Shown here: in pieces, positions 20,419 through 29,918 of the stretch
Layout of the letters: every line of letters begins with the position of its first letter
How positions within the stretch are numbered: position 1 is the first letter of the stretch
Source of the DNA: Labilibaculum sp. K2S
GTDB taxonomy: Bacteria > Bacteroidota > Bacteroidia > Bacteroidales > Marinifilaceae
Direction of reading: 5' to 3'
NCBI RefSeq assembly: GCF_030372765.1
Contig: NZ_JAUCMW010000003.1
Location: forward strand, 186,001 to 250,000
DNA: 64,000 bases
The notes under the pieces: model-generated
The model's database searches: none
What the model was told of the DNA's origin: nothing
What the model saw: only the letters and a program-made list of their open reading frames with translations
Translations under genes and position numbers: made by a program

Positions 20419-21678
20419 TTAGAAAAAGCTAACGAAAAGGGCAATATTAAGCAGGGTGATTATTCCTCCCATGGCATAAAGTGTGTACTTCGATAGGGGC
20501 GAGTTTTTGTATTTGCCCATTACTTTTGGTGATGAGGTTAGGTATACTTGTAAAAAAATGGTGAATGGTAACTGAATACTCAATATCATTTGCGAAATAA
20601 TCAATCCCTGAAAAGGATTGGAGATAAAAAAGATAATTACCAATGCAACTATCAGCGAAATGGCGACCCCCAATCGGGAATGATTGTCTTTAATATCGTA
20701 GGGTTCTTTAAACATTCCTGCAAATATCGATCCGGCAGCCATTCCCGAGGTAATGGTAGATGCCAGTCCGGCGAACAAAAGAGCTATGGCAAATACAAAT
20801 GCGGCATGCTCACCCAAAAGAGGTGCCAGTAAATGATTGGCTTGTTCCAATTCGGTAACCGGAGTTTTTGTTTTAAAGAAGGTGGCGGCCGCCAATAAAA
20901 TCATGGCACTGTTTATTGCCCAGCCTATTATCATCGACACAAATGTGTCCATAAACTCATATTTCAATTGCTTTTTTATCACTTTTTCATCTTCCCGGTT
21001 CCATTGACGGCTTTGAATAATTTCGGAATGCAGGAATAAGTTGTGAGGCATTACAACGGCTCCCAATACACTCATAATTACAATCATCGAACCTTCAGGA
21101 AAGCTGGGGGTTACCCATCCTGTCATGGCACTGTTCCAATCAATATCTACCAACGAAAGTTCATAAAAAAACGACAGACCAATCACCGATACAAATGCGA
21201 TGATCCATTTTTCAATCATCCGGTATGCATTGGTATACAGCATAATTAGTACGAATACGGTAACCAGAAAAGCTCCGGCCCGCATGGGCAAATCAAAAAG
21301 CATATTTAGAGCAATGGCTCCGCCTAGTATTTCGGCCAGGGAGGTTGAAATAGAGGCAAGCATAGCTGATGAAAGAATGAATTTTGAATAGAAAGGTTTG
21401 GTATGTATCATTGCAGCCTCCGAAAGACACAATCCGGTTGCAATGCCCAAATGCGCTACATTGTGCTGCAAAAATATCAGCATGATGGTAGAAAGACTCA
21501 CCATCCACAACAGCGCATAACCATAGTCTGCTCCTGCAGCAAGATTAGAAGCCCAGTTGCCCGGATCGATGAAGCCGACAGTTACCAATAGTCCGGGCCC
21601 AATGTATTTGAATATGTCCAATCCACCGTATTGTGGCTTGTAACCTTTTTTGTCAATATTCTTTAGTCGTTTAAACAT
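20419..21678 (-). CDS. mntH: Nramp family divalent metal transporter
   Basis: A 419-residue inner-membrane protein with about 11 helices. The two metal-binding unwound helices are visible: DPGN at residues 38-41 (TM1) and MPHN (TM6) in GAVVMPHNLFLHS, the set used by Nramp carriers for Mn2+ and Fe2+ uptake with protons. The methionine of MPH favours transition metals over Mg2+. Length is normal. It stands alone, has its own terminator, and no MntR box could be recognised upstream. A decayed ZIP carrier elsewhere in the window (8.65-8.99 kb) may point to loss of another metal route. Confidence 0.92.
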   Translation of the reverse strand: MFKRLKNIDKKGYKPQYGGLDIFKYIGPGLLVTVGFIDPGNWASNLAAGADYGYALLWMVSLSTIMLIFLQHNVAHLGIATGLCLSEAAMIHTKPFYSKFILSSAMLASISTSLAEILGGAIALNMLFDLPMRAGAFLVTVFVLIMLYTNAYRMIEKWIIAFVSVIGLSFFYELSLVDIDWNSAMTGWVTPSFPEGSMIVIMSVLGAVVMPHNLFLHSEIIQSRQWNREDEKVIKKQLKYEFMDTFVSMIIGWAINSAMILLAAATFFKTKTPVTELEQANHLLAPLLGEHAAFVFAIALLFAGLASTITSGMAAGSIFAGMFKEPYDIKDNHSRLGVAISLIVALVIIFFISNPFQGLIISQMILSIQLPFTIFLQVYLTSSPKVMGKYKNSPLSKYTLYAMGGIITLLNIALFVSFF

Positions 21679-21788
21679 GCTATTTGTTGTGTTAATAAAA
21701 GGAAGTTGATACAGTTATCCCAGAGGTCGAAAGCTATTTTAGAGAGTATGTTCAATTCCTGATAGGGGCAGCGTTTTTTTCTAAATGC

Positions 21789-21817
21789 AAACCGGAAGCT
21801 GTATTGACCTCCGGTTT
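21789..21817. terminator. Hairpin between odhB and mntH
   Basis: AAACCGGA and TCCGGTTT flank a 13-base loop 40 bases after the odhB stop. No strong T run follows on the minus strand, so termination is uncertain. Confidence 0.4.
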
Positions 21818-21856
21818 ATAAATTTTTCTTTTCATTGAAAGGTGATAATCGGGAGA

Positions 21857-23104
21857 TTATATTTCCAATAACAATGAATCCGGATCTTTGCCTCCGAACA
21901 GCATTTTCTGAGGATTCTCAATCATTTCTTTAATCTTTACCAAGAAACCAACCGAATCCTTGCCATCAATTACCCGGTGATCGTAGGACAGGGCGATGTA
22001 CATCATCGGGCGGATTTCTACCTTGCCGTTGACAGCAACCGGTCGTTCCACAATATTGTGCATGCCCAAAATACCCGATTGCGGCGGATTGATAATTGGA
22101 GTACTCAACAAAGATCCGAATACACCACCATTGGTAATGGTAAAAGTGCCGCCGGTCATTTCGTCCAGACTAATTTTACCCGAACGGGCTTTGTTGGCCA
22201 AACTCATCAATTCCTTTTCAATATCTGCCAAACTCAAAGTTTCGATGTTTCGGATTACCGGAACCATCAACCCTTTTGGTGTTTGCACTGCAATAGCAAT
22301 ATCGGTGTATTCAGGACTTACAATTTCCTCACCATCCATCATCGAATTTACTGCAGGGTGAAGTTGTAAAGCCTCCGAAGCCGCTTTGGTAAAGAAGGAC
22401 ATAAAGCCCAGCTTAATATCGTGGGTTTCTACAAATTTCTTTTGATACTTGCTGCGCAATGCCATTACCGCACTCATGTCAACTTCATTAAAAGTAGTCA
22501 GCATGGCCGTTTCATTTTTTACGGAAACCAAACGGGTGGCCAGCTTCTTCCGAAGATTCGACATTTTTGTGCGTTTCACTTCTCTCGAAATGCCTTTGCT
22601 TTGCGCTGGAATTGCTGCCTGATTGCCAGGATTACTGACTACTGCCTGAATGTCTTTTTTCGACAAACGTTGAATGCCTGCAATTACATCATCAACCGAA
22701 AGGTGATTTTCTTCCATTAACTTTTTTGCAACGGGCGAAATCTTAACATCCTTGTACGTTTCAGAATTTGTTGGCTTAGATGCTGCAACAACTGCAGGAG
22801 CCGTTTTCTCAGCAGGAACTTCTTCTTTTTTAGCTTCTTTAGGAGCAGAGGAAGCAGATGCTTCTCCTGCAAAACTTGTGTCTATGCTGCAGGCAACAGA
22901 TCCAACAGCAACCGTATCGCCTTCCTGCGCCATAATCTGAATTTTACCACCTTCATCAGCAATAAGAGTCAGAGTGGCTTTATCCGATTCAATTTCTGCA
23001 ATTTCCTGATCCTTTTCAACAATGTCACCATCTGCTACAAACCAGTTGGCTATTTCTACTTCGGAAATGGATTCTCCGGGACTAGGTATTTTTATTTCGA
23101 TCAT
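21857..23104 (-). CDS. odhB: 2-oxoglutarate dehydrogenase E2 (dihydrolipoyl succinyltransferase)
   Basis: A 415-residue E2 subunit of the TCA-cycle 2-oxoglutarate dehydrogenase complex. Residues 1-77 are one lipoyl domain with the lipoylated Lys42 in ESDKATLTL. An Ala/Lys/Glu-rich linker follows, then the E1/E3-binding domain (about 112-150, [18 protein letters not shown]), then the catalytic domain with His376 and Asp380 in [11 protein letters not shown]. It transfers succinyl to CoA. It lies 91 bases downstream of sucA in the same direction, so the pair forms an operon; the shared E3 (lpd) is not in the window. Confidence 0.96.
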   Translation of the reverse strand: MIEIKIPSPGESISEVEIANWFVADGDIVEKDQEIAEIESDKATLTLIADEGGKIQIMAQEGDTVAVGSVACSIDTSFAGEASASSAPKEAKKEEVPAEKTAPAVVAASKPTNSETYKDVKISPVAKKLMEENHLSVDDVIAGIQRLSKKDIQAVVSNPGNQAAIPAQSKGISREVKRTKMSNLRKKLATRLVSVKNETAMLTTFNEVDMSAVMALRSKYQKKFVETHDIKLGFMSFFTKAASEALQLHPAVNSMMDGEEIVSPEYTDIAIAVQTPKGLMVPVIRNIETLSLADIEKELMSLANKARSGKISLDEMTGGTFTITNGGVFGSLLSTPIINPPQSGILGMHNIVERPVAVNGKVEIRPMMYIALSYDHRVIDGKDSVGFLVKIKEMIENPQKMLFGGKDPDSLLLEI

Positions 23105-23195
23105 CTTTATTGTATTATTGTTTTATCATCGGGTAAAAGCAACTAAACCAGTTGCATGTCTTGATACTTTGTACTTTTTACTTGGGTATTTTGAT

Positions 23196-26051
23196 TTACA
23201 TTAGCAACTTACTTTTCTTTTCTTCGAAATATTCGTGCTGAAGAAGGATGTCTGCATGAGAACTGCCTTCTACACATTGCAACCCGCAATATTTCAGTTT
23301 TCGATCGCAATTGCATTTTCGAAATACCTTGTTTATGATTTCGTTTTGCCCTGCCAGGTGAATTTTATTCAATCCGGTTGCCGGACTGCCACTGGCCTGG
23401 CGTGCTACAGGCACCAATTTAACATCTTTGTTTTTAAACTTGTAGTTGATAAACTGCCAGGCTCCCATGTTTTCCGGTTCTTCCTGAACCCACAAATGAA
23501 GAAGGGCATTTGGATATCGACTCAAAATCTGATCAACCTGTTTATCAGGAAACGGATACAACTGTTCCACGCGAACCAAGGCAATATCCTGAGCAAACAA
23601 TTCCTCTTTTCGGGCCAGTAAATCGTAATAGATCTTTCCGGAACAGAATACAACACGGCGAACTTCCTCAGCAATAATATTGTTATCGTCAATTACTTCC
23701 TGAAACTGACCTTTGGCCATGTCATCCATTTTCGAAACACATTTTGCATGACGAAGCAGACTTTTTGGCGTAAAGCAAATTAACGGAACCCGTATGTCAC
23801 GTTTCACTTGTCTTCGTAACATGTGAAACAGGTTTGCAGGTGTAGTTGGGTTTATCATCTGCATGTTGTTGTTGGCACATAGAGTAAGGAAGCGCTCCAT
23901 TCTTGCGCTCGAATGTTCTGCGCCTTGTCCTTCGTATCCATGTGGCAAATACATCACCAAACCATTTTTTATGCCCCACTTGTCTTCGGCAGCACTGATG
24001 TATTGGTCGATAACCGCCTGAGCCACATTATGGAAATCACCAAACTGAGCCTCCCAAATGGTCAGTCCGGAAGGATGCGCCAAGGCATATCCGTATTCAA
24101 ATGCAAGTACACCATATTCACTAAGCAATGAATTGTAGATGTGGAAAGGTGCTTGCTCGGGGCTGATATTTTTCAGCGGGAAATATTTCTCGTCTGAGTT
24201 CTCAATCACCAAAGCGGCATGCCGGTGCGAAAATGTACCTCTTTCCGTATCCTGTCCGCTGACACGAACACTTTTTCCTTCTGCCAGCAGGCTTGAGTAG
24301 GCTAACAATTCTCCCATGGCCCAATCCAATTCATCATTCTCAACCATATTTTTGCGATCGGTCATTAACTTCCCAATCTTTTTGAAGAAAGTAAAATCAT
24401 CGGGCAAATTGGTAATGTTCCCGGCCAACTCAAGCAAAGTCTTTTTCGCAACTCCTGTTTTAGGAGAAGATTCAAAATCTTCCTGGGTTGAGTATCGTAT
24501 GTCTTTATAGTAATCCTCCAGAAAAGGCTGTATAATTACCTTCTTAAATGTTTTAGACAGTTCAAAATCTTTGTCCAAAAGCTTGTTGTAATCATCGTTG
24601 CTGTTTTTAATCTCTTCTTTGGTATAAATTCCTTTTTCAATCAGGAAATCGGCATAAATATCTCGTGGATTTTTATGCTTTGCGATTTCTTTGTACAAAA
24701 TTGGTTGGGTAAAACGGGGTTCATCCCCTTCGTTATGACCAAATTTTCGGTACGAAAGAATATCTATAAAAACATCAGAGTTAAATTCCTGACGGTATTC
24801 CATAGCCAGTTTGATTGTGAAAATTAAAGCTTCCACATCATCACCATTTACATGAAACACAGGAGAACGGGTTACCTTTGCAACATCGGTACAATAAGTG
24901 CTCGACCGGGCATCCAGATAATTGGTTGTGAAACCTACCTGATTATTGATGATCAAATGGATGGTTCCTCCGGTTTTATATCCGGTTAGCTGCGACATCT
25001 GGATTGTTTCGTACACAATTCCCTGACCTGCAATAGCCGCATCACCATGAATGATAACAGGGACCAGTTTGTCCTGATCGCCGGTGTAGTCGTTATCAAT
25101 TTTCGAGCGTGAAATTCCTTCAACAACAGCACCAACAGTTTCCAAATGCGAAGGGTTGGGTGCCAAATGAAGTTTTACTTTACTTCCATCATCTGTTTTT
25201 ACCGTATTTCCATATCCCAGGTGGTATTTTACATCCCCCAAAGCAATGTCTTCTTCGAACTCTTCGCCCATAAATTCTTTGAAAATATTGGCGTAAGGTT
25301 TCTCTAAAATATTGGCCAGTACATTTAATCTTCCCCGGTGAGCCATCCCGAAGATAAATTCCTGAACACCAAGCTCAGCACCACGTTCAATCATGGCATC
25401 CAAAGCAGGAATTAAGGTTTCTGTTCCTTCGAGGGAAAAGCGTTTCTGACCGACAAATTTTTTGTGAATATAGTTTTCGAAACCAACGGCAAGTTTTAAA
25501 TGATAGTAGATGTGTTTGCGTTGCTCATCGTTAAAATTCGGGGTGTTTTTAGTACCTTCCATCTTGCTTTGCAGCCATCGCATCATTTGAGGATGACGTA
25601 CAAAAACATATTCTGCACCTATCGATTTGCAGTAGGTTTCTTGCAAATGGGAGACAATATCTTTTAATTTGGAAGCTCCCAATCCTATTTCAGTACCCGC
25701 ATGGAAAACAGTTTCCAAATCTGATTCTGACAGATCAAAGTTTTCGATGTCGAGTGTTGGGAAATATTTCCGTCGGGTCCGAACCGGATTTGTCTTGGTA
25801 AAAAGATGTCCGCGCTGACGATAGGCATGAATCAGATTCATAACATTGAATTCCTTACTCGTCGGATTTGCGGCAGGAATATTTTCGTTGGCCGTTTGTT
25901 CCTTAATTGGAAATTTGGCTGTTGCAAAATCAAATCCCTGAAAAAATTGCCTCCAGCTTTCTTCAATAGATTCAGGATCATTCTTATAGGATTGGTAAAG
26001 TTGGTCGATAGATTCGATTTCACTGTTACCCAAAAAGCTAAATTTATCCAT
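23196..26051 (-). CDS. sucA: 2-oxoglutarate dehydrogenase E1
   Basis: The 951-residue thiamine-diphosphate enzyme decarboxylates 2-oxoglutarate and passes the succinyl group to E2. The N-terminus has the short E2-binding peptide (FLGNSEIESIDQLYQSYKND), and the central part has the typical HGDAAIAGQGIVYET, GYKTGGTIHLIINNQVGFTT and FGHNEGDEPRFTQP blocks. The C-terminal domain contains LPHGYEGQGAEHSSARMERFL. Length fits the family (about 930-950). The presence of both an oxidative complex and a ferredoxin-type 2-oxoacid oxidoreductase in one window suggests metabolism that shifts with oxygen supply; this is inference. Confidence 0.97.
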   Translation of the reverse strand: MDKFSFLGNSEIESIDQLYQSYKNDPESIEESWRQFFQGFDFATAKFPIKEQTANENIPAANPTSKEFNVMNLIHAYRQRGHLFTKTNPVRTRRKYFPTLDIENFDLSESDLETVFHAGTEIGLGASKLKDIVSHLQETYCKSIGAEYVFVRHPQMMRWLQSKMEGTKNTPNFNDEQRKHIYYHLKLAVGFENYIHKKFVGQKRFSLEGTETLIPALDAMIERGAELGVQEFIFGMAHRGRLNVLANILEKPYANIFKEFMGEEFEEDIALGDVKYHLGYGNTVKTDDGSKVKLHLAPNPSHLETVGAVVEGISRSKIDNDYTGDQDKLVPVIIHGDAAIAGQGIVYETIQMSQLTGYKTGGTIHLIINNQVGFTTNYLDARSSTYCTDVAKVTRSPVFHVNGDDVEALIFTIKLAMEYRQEFNSDVFIDILSYRKFGHNEGDEPRFTQPILYKEIAKHKNPRDIYADFLIEKGIYTKEEIKNSNDDYNKLLDKDFELSKTFKKVIIQPFLEDYYKDIRYSTQEDFESSPKTGVAKKTLLELAGNITNLPDDFTFFKKIGKLMTDRKNMVENDELDWAMGELLAYSSLLAEGKSVRVSGQDTERGTFSHRHAALVIENSDEKYFPLKNISPEQAPFHIYNSLLSEYGVLAFEYGYALAHPSGLTIWEAQFGDFHNVAQAVIDQYISAAEDKWGIKNGLVMYLPHGYEGQGAEHSSARMERFLTLCANNNMQMINPTTPANLFHMLRRQVKRDIRVPLICFTPKSLLRHAKCVSKMDDMAKGQFQEVIDDNNIIAEEVRRVVFCSGKIYYDLLARKEELFAQDIALVRVEQLYPFPDKQVDQILSRYPNALLHLWVQEEPENMGAWQFINYKFKNKDVKLVPVARQASGSPATGLNKIHLAGQNEIINKVFRKCNCDRKLKYCGLQCVEGSSHADILLQHEYFEEKKSKLLM

Positions 26052-26095
26052 ATAATTGTTCGTTGTACTTAGTCTGATTATCGTTGTTACTTAAA

Positions 26096-26103
26096 CAAAT
26101 GTA
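26096..26103 (-). promoter_or_regulatory. Putative -7 element of sucA-odhB
   Basis: The minus strand reads TACATTTG, a match to TAnnTTTG, 45 bases before the sucA start. No clear -33 TTTG was found at the usual distance, so this is tentative. Confidence 0.35.
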
Positions 26104-26299
26104 TTAATTTTTAAGCCTTATGGTGATATCAAAAACGAATAAAAGATAAAAAGATCATTTTTTTTACAGATATCCATATAGAGTTTTTCTATAAGATGTT
26201 TTGATTTAACATTACTAAAAATAAACAGCACAATTCTTTTATTTGATGCCTGTTCGAATTACTTTAGATTTTTTAAGACAAACATGTAAAACCTCACAG

Positions 26300-26968
26300 A
26301 TGTATTTTCTCCGTATTTTGATTGTTTTGGCACTTGGTGCTCCATTCACGGCCTGTCATAATTTACAAAAAAAACCTCGCTTTGCTCTCGAAAAAGGAGA
26401 TCTTCTTTTTCAGGATCTGGATGCTGATTCTATTTCAGATGCGATAGAATCAGTAACAGGAGGAGATAAGAATCTGAGCTTTTCGCATGTTGGGATTGTT
26501 GATATTCATTCAAACGGGGATACTGTGGTTTTAGAGGCCATCTCAAAAGGAGTTACCTACACCAAACTCACTGATTTTTTACAGCGAAGTACAACTGCTG
26601 ACCAAAAACCAAAAGTTGAGGTGGGAAGGCTAAAGCCTGAATTTACTGCTTTTATTGATAAATCTCTGGAGTCGGGAGGGAAGCTGATTGGAAAACCATA
26701 CGATGATATTTACATCATGGGAGACTCAACCTACTATTGCTCTGAGCTGATTTATGACCTATTTGTAAATGCCGGAGATTCTATTGAAATCTTCCAGTTA
26801 AACCCGATGACTTTTAAAGATGCTAAAACCGGTGATTTTCTTCCTTTTTGGATTGAATATTACAAAAACTTAGGGGTAGATATCCCGGAAGGAAAACCGG
26901 GTTTGAATCCCAATGGGATGCACGAGTCTCCGAATATCGAGATTGTATTTTCCTACTTGCGACAATAA
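26300..26968 (+). CDS. YiiX-like permuted papain-fold lipoprotein
   Basis: A cysteine amidase/peptidase-like protein of the YiiX/YebB group, a circularly permuted NlpC/P60-type fold in which the catalytic His comes before the Cys. Visible signs are EKGDLLFQ, the histidine strand SFSHVGIVDI, and the cysteine in TYYCSELIYDLF. From the ATG at 26300 the protein has a lipoprotein signal (MYFLRILIVLALGAPFTAC) and 223 residues. An upstream ATG at 26246 is in frame but would give an unusually long n-region, so the later start is preferred. The substrate is unknown; cell-wall peptides or lipid amides are suggested for relatives. It is divergent from sucA and 33 bases before the AddB-like gene. Confidence 0.78.
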   Translation: MYFLRILIVLALGAPFTACHNLQKKPRFALEKGDLLFQDLDADSISDAIESVTGGDKNLSFSHVGIVDIHSNGDTVVLEAISKGVTYTKLTDFLQRSTTADQKPKVEVGRLKPEFTAFIDKSLESGGKLIGKPYDDIYIMGDSTYYCSELIYDLFVNAGDSIEIFQLNPMTFKDAKTGDFLPFWIEYYKNLGVDIPEGKPGLNPNGMHESPNIEIVFSYLRQ

Positions 26969-27001
26969 TCTCACATCTTTCATTCAAATCTTACTTAAAC
27001 A

Positions 27002-29872
27002 ATGAACTCATTTTTACGCGAATTAACCAGCGAGCTGTACGAAAAATACGGCAGTAATTTATCCAATTGCATGTTGGTGTTTCCAAATCGCCGTGCAGGT
27101 TTATTCTTTTCAAAATATTTAAATGAATTGATTGAAAAACCAGTTTGGGCCCCCAGGATTTTAACCATTAATGATTTTTTTAAAACTCATTCTCAGTTGC
27201 AGACCGAGGATAATCTGGGTTTGCTTTTTCGCTTGTATAAAATCTACATTCAAAAAATGGATGTGTCGGAAAGTTTCGATGAGTTTTACCATTGGGGAGA
27301 AATGCTTTTGGGCGATTTCGACGATTTGGATAAATATCGTGTGAATGCAAAACATTTGTTTCAGAATTTAGCGGAGGAAAAAGAGATTGATAATCTGTTC
27401 GATTACTTAACGGAAGAACAGATTGTTGCCATTCAATCATTTTGGAGTTCATTCCGTCCCGAGAAATATTCAGAGCATCAAAAAGAGTTTGTGAAGCTAT
27501 GGGAAAATCTGTATCCTATTTATTCTGATTTTAGAAATCAGCTGGAAGCAGAGGGATTGGCTTATGAAGGAATGGCTTCCCGAAAATTGGTTGATGAGCT
27601 GGAATCAGGAAAGATTACGATCAAAGAGGAACGAATTATTTTCATTGGTTTTAATGCCCTAAACCGTTGCGAAGAAAATTTGTTTGATGAATTGAAAAAG
27701 CAGGATAAGGCTGATTTTTATTGGGATTACGACGAATCATATCTTCAGAATCCTTATCATGAAGCCGGATTGTTCCTGCGCGAAAATATCAAACGGTTTC
27801 CGGCACCAAAATCCAATATCCGCTTCGATAATATAAAGAACAATCAAACAAAAGTTGAATTTGTTTCGCTCTCGTCGGAAGTGGGACAGGCGAAGTATGC
27901 CCACGCTGTGGTTGAGGAATTCTGTAGGAATTCGGAGGATGCTTTAGAGGAAACGGCTATTGTTTTGGCCGATGAGGAGTTGTTGCTTCCGGTATTGCAT
28001 TCCATTCCTAAAATTGCAAAGAATGTGAATGTAACCATGGGATATCCTGCCAAAAACACGCCTGTGGCAAGTTTGCTGCGTTTGGTGATCGATCTTCAAA
28101 AAAGTGTGAAAAAATCCAATGGAGAGGTATCGTTTCATCACAAACAGGTATTGTCTCTTCTGAATCACCAATATTTGAATTCTGTTAATCCTGAATTGGC
28201 GCATTCCATAACACAGGATATTCTAACAACCAATAGAATTGAAGTTCCGCAACGTTTAATTAAGGGTGATTCCGTTTTGGAAAAGCTTTTTTCTCCGGTG
28301 AGTAGTGTAGAGCAATTTTCAATATATCTGCTCGAATTGCTTCAGGGAATTTATCAGAAATTAGAAACGACTAACGAGGAAAAAACCTTGGTAGATAAAA
28401 TTGAACAGGAATACATCTATCATTTGTTTTTGGCAATAAAACGTCTCAATTCTTTATTAAATCAGCACAAAATAGAACTAAAGCAGGATACTTTTTATAA
28501 GATTCTGGATAAAATGATACAAAGTCTGAGCATTCCATTTGAAGGAGAACCCTTGGCTGGTTTGCAGGTAATGGGAATTTTGGAAACACGATTGCTCGAT
28601 TTCAAAAAGATTGTCGTGCTTTCGATGAACGAAGGGAAATTGCCCAAAACAGGAGCTGCAAATTCTTTTGTTCCCTACCATTTACGTAAAGGCTTTGGAA
28701 TGCCGACAATCGACCATCAGGATGCTATTTTTGCCTACTATTTTTACCGGTTAATTCAACGTGTTGAAGATCTTAAATTGCTGTACAGCACTCAAAGTGA
28801 TGGGATTCGCACTGGTGAAATGAGTCGCTTTTTGTATCAGCTGAAATACGAATCAGATTTTGAGATTGTTGAGAACAGTCCGTCCTACAATATTTCTTTG
28901 CAGGAAACCAAGCCGATTAGCGTGGTTAAAAACGAACGAATTCAAACCTACCTAAGCAAGTATTGTGGTGATGGAATAAAGAGTTTTTCGCCGTCTGCCT
29001 TAAATACTTATATGAATTGCAGCCTAAGCTTTTATTTTAAATATTTGGCTGGTTTAAAAGAGCCCGATGTGGTTTTGGAAGAGATCGATCCGCCAACTTT
29101 CGGGAATTTATTTCACTCGGTTTTGGAAGAATTGTACAAGCCTTTTAGTGGCAAAACAATTCGGAAAGAAGATTTGGAAGGATTGCGGAAAAACAAAGTT
29201 TTGCTGGATCAGGTTTTGAAAGATGCTTTTCGAAGCATCTACTTTCAGCTAAAAAAGGAGCAGCCAATGGAAATTGGCGGCAGAAACCTTCTTGTTTTCG
29301 ATATCTTAAAGAAGTTTATTGATCGGATATTGATTTTGGATCAGAAATTTGCACCCTTTGAAATTGTTTCTTTGGAGGGAAAATATAAGATTCAAATGCC
29401 AATAGGGGAGAATGCCGATCGAAAGGTAAACATTAGCGGATTGATTGACAGAGTAGACAAATTGAATGATACCATTCGCATTTTGGATTACAAAACCGGT
29501 AAGGCTGATCTTATTTTTAAAGACATCGCTTCTCTTTTCGAGAAAGAAGGAAAAAATAAAAATAAAGCGGCATTTCAAACTTTGCTCTATTGCTTGTTTT
29601 ACGATGAAAATTACAATCCAAGTGTAGCAATTTCTCCTGGAATATACAGTCTGAAAGAGTTTTTTAACGATGGGTTTGATTGTACCTTAGCTCAGAAAGA
29701 AGGGCGTGGAAACGCCGTTCGTGTTGATGATTACAGAATGTTTAAAGCTGAATTTGTTGAAGGCTTAAAAAAATTGCTGGAAGAGATTTTTAATCAGGAT
29801 ATTCCTTTTTATCAGGTAGAAAATAAAGATATTTGCCGAACTTGTGTGTATGCCGAAATTTGCCATCGATAA
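27002..29872 (+). CDS. AddB/RexB-like PD-(D/E)XK nuclease
   Basis: A 956-residue protein with an N-terminal inactivated helicase-like region (VFPNRRAGLFFSKYL near residue 28) and a C-terminal PD-(D/E)XK nuclease domain (FSPSALNTYMNCSLSF, FGNLFHSVLEEL, RILDYKTGKADL). Four cysteines C673, C945, C948 and C954 (C-Xn-CxxC-x5-C) match the iron-sulfur cluster that locks the AddB nuclease. With AddA such proteins resect double-strand breaks. No AddA/UvrD-like helicase is next to it: the neighbours are a lipoprotein and an OmpA-like gene, so a partner must be elsewhere. The next gene starts 46 bases downstream. Confidence 0.85.
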   Translation: MNSFLRELTSELYEKYGSNLSNCMLVFPNRRAGLFFSKYLNELIEKPVWAPRILTINDFFKTHSQLQTEDNLGLLFRLYKIYIQKMDVSESFDEFYHWGEMLLGDFDDLDKYRVNAKHLFQNLAEEKEIDNLFDYLTEEQIVAIQSFWSSFRPEKYSEHQKEFVKLWENLYPIYSDFRNQLEAEGLAYEGMASRKLVDELESGKITIKEERIIFIGFNALNRCEENLFDELKKQDKADFYWDYDESYLQNPYHEAGLFLRENIKRFPAPKSNIRFDNIKNNQTKVEFVSLSSEVGQAKYAHAVVEEFCRNSEDALEETAIVLADEELLLPVLHSIPKIAKNVNVTMGYPAKNTPVASLLRLVIDLQKSVKKSNGEVSFHHKQVLSLLNHQYLNSVNPELAHSITQDILTTNRIEVPQRLIKGDSVLEKLFSPVSSVEQFSIYLLELLQGIYQKLETTNEEKTLVDKIEQEYIYHLFLAIKRLNSLLNQHKIELKQDTFYKILDKMIQSLSIPFEGEPLAGLQVMGILETRLLDFKKIVVLSMNEGKLPKTGAANSFVPYHLRKGFGMPTIDHQDAIFAYYFYRLIQRVEDLKLLYSTQSDGIRTGEMSRFLYQLKYESDFEIVENSPSYNISLQETKPISVVKNERIQTYLSKYCGDGIKSFSPSALNTYMNCSLSFYFKYLAGLKEPDVVLEEIDPPTFGNLFHSVLEELYKPFSGKTIRKEDLEGLRKNKVLLDQVLKDAFRSIYFQLKKEQPMEIGGRNLLVFDILKKFIDRILILDQKFAPFEIVSLEGKYKIQMPIGENADRKVNISGLIDRVDKLNDTIRILDYKTGKADLIFKDIASLFEKEGKNKNKAAFQTLLYCLFYDENYNPSVAISPGIYSLKEFFNDGFDCTLAQKEGRGNAVRVDDYRMFKAEFVEGLKKLLEEIFNQDIPFYQVENKDICRTCVYAEICHR

Positions 29873-29918
29873 GTTGCGGCTTCTTTTGTTCTTGTTACGA
29901 ATGCAAAATATCAATACA

